Part shown: piece by piece, positions 60,182 through 64,000 of the stretch
Position numbering within the stretch: the first letter of the stretch is position 1
How the letters are laid out: each line of letters starts with the position of its first letter
DNA from: Kitasatospora phosalacinea
Lineage (GTDB): Bacteria > Actinomycetota > Actinomycetes > Streptomycetales > Streptomycetaceae
Direction: 5' to 3'
Length of the DNA: 64,000 nucleotides
Assembly: GCF_000717185.1 (NCBI RefSeq)
Contig: NZ_JNYE01000021.1
Coordinates: 1 to 64,000 of the forward strand
Translations under genes and position numbers: made by a program
The notes under the pieces: model-generated
Told to the model about the DNA's origin: nothing
Seen by the model: the letters and a program-made list of their open reading frames with translations, nothing else
Database searches by the model: none

Positions 60182-63100
60182 CGGTTGGTGCTCCCGGTGG
60201 TGGTGCGGTGGATGGTGAGCCGGGAACGCGGCGGTGCGGGCGCGGCAGCGGCAGCGGGAGCCGGGGCGTCGGCGGACTCGGACGCCCCGGACGCCTCCGC
60301 GGCCGCGCCGACCAGGACGGGCTCGGGCTCCGGCTCGGGCGCGCGGTCCGGGACGGCGACGGTGGCGGGCAGCGGCGCGGCCAGGTCGATCGGCCGGTCC
60401 GCGGCGTCCACCGCGACCGCCCACAGGCCGTGGTCGGCCGGGTAGAGCGGGGTGGGGGCGGCGTAGCCGGTCTGGTGGTCCAGGTAGCTGAGCACGCCCT
60501 TGTGGTTGACCGCGTTCCAGGTGTGCGAGCGGCCGAAGGCGTCGACGGTGAGCAGCACCGCGCGGGTTCCGGTGCCGTGGGCGAGCAGGGCCTGGCCGAG
60601 CCTGCCGTGGGCGTCGGGACCGTCGCCGAGGTCGAGGAAGCGGGTGCCGAGTTCGAGTTCGGCGCGGTCGCGGCCGCCGCGCTCGCCGGCCGGGCCGTCG
60701 GGCAGCCGGGGCGCGGCGCAGGTCGGCACGCCGCCGAGGGTGTCCACGGCGGACAGCGACACGTCCACGCAGTTGTTGGCGCGTCCGGCCTCGGCGTGGC
60801 CGCCGCCGTTGAGCACCTCGATCCACTCGCCGACCATCGGGTCCGGCGCGGGCACCGGGGTGCGGCGCACCGCCTCGGCCTGGTGCGCCGGGTCGACCGG
60901 GCCGAGCCCGCCGGGCAGGCCGTACGGGCGGCCGTCGGCGAGGGTCCGCTCGCGCTCCCCCTCCGGCAGCGGGCCGAGGGCGCCGCGGCGGCGGCCGTTG
61001 GCGATCACCAGCCAGGCCGCGGACGCCTGCCCGGGGTTGACCGGAAGGCCCTGCTCGTCGGTCGCCGACTGGCGCCGGACGTCCACCGGCGGCTCGTAGC
61101 CGCGCACCGGACCGCCGGGCGCGTGCTGGCCGATGCCGCCGCCGCCCACCGGGCCCACCGGGCCGGTCGCCACCGGACGGCCGCCGGCCGGGTGCTGGCC
61201 GACGCCGACCACCGCGGCCGCGCCGCCGGAGGCACCGGACGCACCGGGGGCACCCACGGCGCCGCCCGCCGCGCCCGCCACCGGGCCGGTCACCGGGCCG
61301 CCGGCCGCGCCCGGGGCACCGGGAGCGCCCGGCGCACCGGCCGCCGCGCCGGGGGCCGCCCCGACCGCGCCGCCCACCGGGCCCGCACCGGCCACCGGGG
61401 CGCCCGCCACCGGGCCCGCGGTCGGCACGCCGCCGCCGACCGGGGCGGCCGAACCGCCGCCGACCGGGCCGAGCTGGAACGAGGAGCCGTTCGACGCGGC
61501 CGAACCGCCGAACGAGGACCCCGGGTCCGCCGCGTGGTGGCCACCGCCACCGCCGCCACCGATCCCGCCGCCACCGCCGCCGCCACCGCCGGACGACCAG
61601 ATGCCGCCGCTCGCCACCGGCGGGGCGCTCGGCGCGGGCGGCGCCGCCACCGAGTCGACGTGCACCGAGATCGGCCCGCGCACCGGCGGGACGTAGTCGC
61701 CGCCGGAGCCGCCGCCGTAGGAGCCGCCGGAGGACGGGGCGGAGTACGCGGCCGCGGTCGAGCCGCCGTACGAACCGCCGTACGAACCGCCGTGCGAGCC
61801 GCCGGAGTTGTTCGGGTAACTGCCACCGCCGCCGGTGCGGTGCACGACACTGTCGGCCGGTCCGGACTGCGGCACGGAGCCGGGGCCGGGGCTGCCCGTC
61901 GCGGTCTGCACCGCACCGGCCACCTGGGAGCCGGCGTCGGCGACCACCTGCTGGACGCCCTCCACCAGGCCGCCGTGGCCGCCGCCCGGCCCGCCGTGGC
62001 CGCCGTGGCCGCCCTGCGCCCCGAAGGGCCCGCCGCCCTGTTGCTGCCCGTCCGGGACGGTGACCGGCTTCCCGTCGGCGCCGAGCAGGTCGACCGGACG
62101 GCCGTCCGCGCCGAACTGCACGATCTGCCCGTCGGGCCCGGTGGCCCGGCCGGAGGCGTCGACGGTCAGCGGGTGGCCGTCGGTGCCCGCCAGCAGGTGG
62201 CCCTTCTGGTCGGTGACCAGGCCGGATACCTGGGTGCCGTCGGCGGCGACCATCACCGGGTGGCCGTCGTCGCCGAGTTCGAGCTTGCCGTTGTGGCCGA
62301 GCGCGAGCGTGAGGCCGGTGCCGACCAGGGCGCCGGTCAGGCCGACCAGCAGCGGCTTGCCGTTGGCGCCGAGCAGCGGCTTGCCGTCCTCGTCCATCGC
62401 CACGCCGGTGACCGGCTGGCCGTCGGGGCCGACCAACTGCTGCTGGCCGTCCGGGCCCTGGGTGACGGTCAGGCCCTCGACGCCCTTGACCCGCTGCCCG
62501 TCCTCGCCGACCAGCACCGGGTTGCCGTGCCGGTCGGTGCGCACCGTGCCGTCGGCCTTCAGCTCGGCGTGCAGGCCGGCGACGCTCGCCACCTCCACCG
62601 AGCGGGCCACTCCGGCCTTCGCCAGCGCCCCGGTGACCTGCCCGGAGCGGGCCGCCATCGAGGACTCCCGCTGCTCGCCGTGCAGGCCCCGGCCGTCGGC
62701 CTGGGCGATCCGCTCCAGGGCGACCAGCGGCGGCTCCTTCGCCAGCGACTTCGCGGCCTCGCCCATGTCCCGGCCGAGCTGCTCCAGCAGCTGGCCGATC
62801 TTCACCTTGGCGTGCTCGACCGCGGCCAACTCCTCGGCCTCGGCGGCGACCTCCTTCACCGCGCCGACGGCCGCACCGACCGCGCCGGTCACCAGCCCGC
62901 CCAGCCCGGTGGTCATCTCCTTGCCGGCCGAGGCGATGTCGGCCTTGGCCTTCGCCTCGGCCGCGTCCGCGGCCCGGATCTTCTCGGTCAGCTCGGTGAG
63001 GACCGCGATGACCTCGGCCTTGGCCTGGTCGGCGGCCCCGGCCGCCTTGTCCAGTGCGGCGGCGACCAGGGTCGCGGCCGCCGAGGCGTCGTCCAGCTGG

Positions 63101-63342
63101 CCGCGGCCGCCGCCGCTGAACTGCCGCCAGTGGTCGGCGAACGCCTCCACCGCGCGGCCCTTGTTCTCCCCCGAGACCCGCTGCGCGGAGGCCGCGCCCC
63201 GGGTCACCAGGGCGTCCGCCTCCGACCCGAACTCGCGCCACAGGCCCGCCGCCCGGCGCAGCCCGTCCTCGTCCGCCTGCGGCCACGCGTGGCCGGTCCG
63301 CGCCAGCGCGGGGGCGAGTTCCTCCGGCAGGTTCCTGGACAC
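60178..63342 (-). CDS. Type VII-linked polymorphic toxin with C-terminal papain-fold (Tox-PL) domain
   Basis: 1054 residues from GTG 63342, after GGGGGAGC. Residues 1-~230 form a CpnT-like WXG100-like helical domain (VSRNLPEELAPALARTG, PQADEDGLRRAAGLWREFG). Residues ~260-440 are about ten DG-repeats (GPDGQ, GxDGxPV, ADGT). Residues ~450-800 are Gly/Pro/Ala/Ser-rich, including long glycine runs. The C-terminus (~840-980) is a Tox-PL papain-fold domain with C858 in NNCVDVSLSAVDTLGG, H940 in SHTWNAVNHKG and D955 in LDHQTG, the expected catalytic triad. Such domains deamidate glutamines or cleave targets. A short Pro/Glu tail ends the chain. Confidence 0.85.
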   Translation of the reverse strand: MSRNLPEELAPALARTGHAWPQADEDGLRRAAGLWREFGSEADALVTRGAASAQRVSGENKGRAVEAFADHWRQFSGGGRGQLDDASAAATLVAAALDKAAGAADQAKAEVIAVLTELTEKIRAADAAEAKAKADIASAGKEMTTGLGGLVTGAVGAAVGAVKEVAAEAEELAAVEHAKVKIGQLLEQLGRDMGEAAKSLAKEPPLVALERIAQADGRGLHGEQRESSMAARSGQVTGALAKAGVARSVEVASVAGLHAELKADGTVRTDRHGNPVLVGEDGQRVKGVEGLTVTQGPDGQQQLVGPDGQPVTGVAMDEDGKPLLGANGKPLLVGLTGALVGTGLTLALGHNGKLELGDDGHPVMVAADGTQVSGLVTDQKGHLLAGTDGHPLTVDASGRATGPDGQIVQFGADGRPVDLLGADGKPVTVPDGQQQGGGPFGAQGGHGGHGGPGGGHGGLVEGVQQVVADAGSQVAGAVQTATGSPGPGSVPQSGPADSVVHRTGGGGSYPNNSGGSHGGSYGGSYGGSTAAAYSAPSSGGSYGGGSGGDYVPPVRGPISVHVDSVAAPPAPSAPPVASGGIWSSGGGGGGGGGIGGGGGGGHHAADPGSSFGGSAASNGSSFQLGPVGGGSAAPVGGGVPTAGPVAGAPVAGAGPVGGAVGAAPGAAAGAPGAPGAPGAAGGPVTGPVAGAAGGAVGAPGASGASGGAAAVVGVGQHPAGGRPVATGPVGPVGGGGIGQHAPGGPVRGYEPPVDVRRQSATDEQGLPVNPGQASAAWLVIANGRRRGALGPLPEGERERTLADGRPYGLPGGLGPVDPAHQAEAVRRTPVPAPDPMVGEWIEVLNGGGHAEAGRANNCVDVSLSAVDTLGGVPTCAAPRLPDGPAGERGGRDRAELELGTRFLDLGDGPDAHGRLGQALLAHGTGTRAVLLTVDAFGRSHTWNAVNHKGVLSYLDHQTGYAAPTPLYPADHGLWAVAVDAADRPIDLAAPLPATVAVPDRAPEPEPEPVLVGAAAEASGASESADAPAPAAAAAPAPPRSRLTIHRTTTGSTNR

Positions 63343-63407
63343 GTGCTCCCCCTTCGGGTGGTGCGGCTCGGCGCGCGCAGCGGCCCGCCGCCTGGTCTGA
63401 CTCCGGT

Positions 63408-63752
63408 TCAGGCCCGGCCGGTTGCGGTCGGGTGGTTCAGCGAGGGCGCGGTGAAGTCCGCGCTGATGTCCTGATCGGTGCGCTCGCTGTTGTCCGCCAT
63501 CGTGTGCAGCCCCCGGCCGATCCGGCCCAGCCGCTCCGACAGCCCCTGCAACCCGGCCAGCGCACCCTCCCGGGCCTCGCCGTACGCGGTGCCGAAGGGC
63601 GCACCGGGCTCGTCCGAGCCCCATGGCGCGCCCAGCGCCGCCAGCCCGCTCTCCAGCTGCTGTGCCGCCTTACCGAACTCGTCCGAGATCTTCTCGAACT
63701 CCCGTCCCTCGCCGTGGAGTTCCCACGACCGGATGACGACCTCGTCGCCCAT
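63408..63752 (-). CDS. WXG100-family ESX-type small protein
   Basis: 114 residues from ATG 63752, after GGGGAGTGCAG. Two helices predicted around the loop ALGAPWGSDEPG (W-G-S in place of W-x-G), with a C-terminal helix (GLQGLSERLGRIGRGLHTMADNSERTDQD). The heptad pattern is typical of ESX type VII partner proteins, which pair with a large substrate to bring it to the secretion machine. It lies 65 bases upstream of the toxin on the same strand, so it probably acts as its co-secreted partner. The ESX apparatus is not in the window. Confidence 0.85.
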   Translation of the reverse strand: MGDEVVIRSWELHGEGREFEKISDEFGKAAQQLESGLAALGAPWGSDEPGAPFGTAYGEAREGALAGLQGLSERLGRIGRGLHTMADNSERTDQDISADFTAPSLNHPTATGRA

Positions 63753-63973
63753 CTGCACTCCCCCGTGCAAGGGCGCTCGCGCGCCCGACCTACCGGCTGG
63801 GCCATCCTAGGACCACTCCCGGTCACCGCCGACCGGCCTGCGGCCCTTTTCACAGCGGCTTCACCTTCGCCACCCGCCCGAACCGGGCGCAACCGGCACC
63901 GAACGGCACGAACCACCGGCAAAGCCGCGCCGTCGCTCCCCGCCCCGCCCCGGCCAGGCCATACCCTTACCGG

Positions 63974-64000
63974 GTGGCACCAGCTGACAGCACCAAGAGC
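63974..64000 (+). CDS. Possible start of a plus-strand gene, cut by the window edge
   Basis: Nine codons from GTG 63974 (VAPADSTKS) run off the right end. No shine-dalgarno is visible, and CATACCCTTACC just upstream could be a promoter box for a leaderless message. The reading is open but too short to judge. The 221-base gap 63753-63973 otherwise holds nothing I recognise. Confidence 0.3.

Noticed and set aside
60208..63474. Plus-strand open frame of 1088 codons opposite the toxin gene
   Set aside because: Low-complexity Arg/Gly/His-rich shadow of a glycine-rich gene. The minus strand has a ribosome site, coupled neighbour and catalytic motifs.
1..64000. Genomic island or prophage
   Set aside because: No integrase, phage structural gene, tRNA-flanked direct repeat or clear drop in GC. 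The RNA-repair and toxin genes share the base use of their neighbours.

Overview
The window is chromosomal DNA from a very high-GC actinobacterium of the Streptomyces/Kitasatospora type. The evidence is the strong third-position G/C bias, frequent GTG starts, the developmental sigma factor BldN with its anti-sigma factor RsbN, chaplins and rodlins (aerial-hypha surface proteins), Rex, and the futalosine-route menaquinone genes mqnL and mqnP. I cannot tell Streptomyces from Kitasatospora. I see no tRNA, rRNA, CRISPR array, phage module or insertion sequence.

Left part (1-25 kb). At 1-4.2 kb a two-gene, minus-strand operon encodes an apparently complete RNA-repair set: a T4-type RNA ligase fused to a P-loop polynucleotide kinase, and a four-domain partner (MJ1316-type end recognition, EEP phosphoesterase, 2H phosphoesterase, poly(A)-polymerase-like nucleotidyltransferase) that runs off the left edge. 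Then come mqnL-mqnP, an acyl-CoA carboxylase beta/epsilon pair (accB-accE), a System II cytochrome c maturation operon (resA-ccdA-resB-ccsB) and hemL with a histidine phosphatase. A mixed stretch follows: LysR with a dehydrogenase, a PEBP protein, an alkyl-sulfatase-like metallo-hydrolase, a GntR regulator with three TCTAGA sites, an anti-sigma-like ATPase, an N-acetylglucosamine-kinase-like protein and a DUF4291 protein.

Middle (25-41.5 kb). A cell-surface island holds three short chaplins, two tandem rodlins and three small secreted proteins of unknown function, mostly separated by strong hairpin terminators. Next to it is a second, unrelated RNA ligase with an AT-hook/ribbon-helix-helix-like N-terminus and a promoter that predicts a leaderless message. 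The tetrapyrrole operon hemA-hemC-hemD with hemB follows, then rex with a Rex operator, a DEDDh exonuclease, a glutaredoxin-like protein, a HAD phosphatase, bldN and rsbN. In model streptomycetes BldN directs chaplin and rodlin transcription, so the sigma factor and its likely targets lie about 10-14 kb apart.

Right part (41.5-64 kb). Housekeeping genes: a PlsC-like acyltransferase, an epimerase, the 32-residue AURKAIP1/COX24 protein, a MerR-like DNA-binding protein, acuC, an HTH protein, an MFS transporter, proC, ilvD and ppx/gppA. A REP-like repeat array lies at 57.5-57.9 kb. The right end carries a type VII-linked polymorphic toxin module: a WXG100-like protein, a 1054-residue CpnT-like toxin ending in a papain-fold (Tox-PL) domain, and a translationally coupled immunity protein containing what looks like a dead deaminase domain.
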